Assembly (NCBI RefSeq): GCF_000295955.2
Contig: NZ_ALXE01000021.1
Location: 248,001 to 312,000, forward strand
Length of the DNA stretch: 64,000 nt
From: Pantoea sp. A4
GTDB taxonomy: Bacteria; Pseudomonadota; Gammaproteobacteria; Enterobacterales; Enterobacteriaceae
Direction: 5' to 3'
Shown here: positions 63,990 to 64,000 of the stretch, piece after piece
How positions within the stretch are numbered: the stretch's first letter is position 1
Layout: each line of letters opens with the position of its first letter
Notes under the pieces: model-generated
What the model was told of the DNA's origin: nothing
Database searches by the model: none
What the model saw: only the letters and a program-made list of their open reading frames with translations
Position numbers and translations under genes: made by a program

Positions 63990-64000
63990 AGGTCCTTGGG

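Overview
The window is chromosomal DNA from an enterobacterium. Gene order and protein sequences point to Erwiniaceae, most like Pantoea. This is an inference from recognised gene content (artP-ybjP-amiD-ltaE-poxB-lysO-ybjD-cspD-clpSA-infA-aat-cydCD-trxB-lrp-ftsK-lolA-rarA-serS), and no database search was possible.

Layout. Positions 1-36.5 kb are conserved core genome: arginine transport ATPase, cell-wall and metabolic enzymes, the ClpS/ClpA protease adaptor and unfoldase, CydDC exporter, thioredoxin reductase, Lrp, FtsK, LolA, RarA, SerS, SanA, malic enzyme, Cdd with YohJK, MetG, Mrp and the OxyR-type ahpCF peroxidase operon. At 36.5-40.4 kb lies one AT-rich gene for a 1274-residue protein with a membrane-segment cluster, probably an acquired toxin or effector. 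At 40.58-46.85 kb lies a small integrated element. At 46.9-61.8 kb the core resumes with thiMD, yegS, the sRNA CyaR, baeRS and mdtABCD, then an aldo/keto reductase. From 61.9 kb to the end there is an AT-rich Rhs toxin/immunity graveyard: a scar, an orphan Rhs tip with a ParB-like toxin end and its immunity gene, and a further immunity-like ORF.

The most notable feature is the 6.2-kb element. Its two ends are perfect 87-bp direct repeats (40582-40668 and 46759-46845), and each repeat is the TPP (thiamine pyrophosphate) riboswitch aptamer of thiM. A tyrosine recombinase gene starts 81 bp inside the left repeat. The element therefore appears to use a riboswitch as its attachment site. The right junction leaves thiMD with a complete aptamer (P1 stem and expression platform intact) but an element-derived upstream region. 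The left junction leaves the host thi promoter and a P1-less aptamer reading into the integrase gene. Inside are a serine recombinase, a ribbon-helix-helix protein, a winged-helix Rep-like protein, 22-bp tandem repeats, several unknown small proteins and a frame-disrupted Rha-type phage regulator gene. This looks like a cryptic plasmid-like or satellite-like integrative element.

Other regulatory structure readable directly: an OxyR site before ahpC, CRP-CytR-CRP architecture before cdd, a CRP site placed for activation of CyaR, and many intrinsic terminators. No tRNA, rRNA or CRISPR array was seen.
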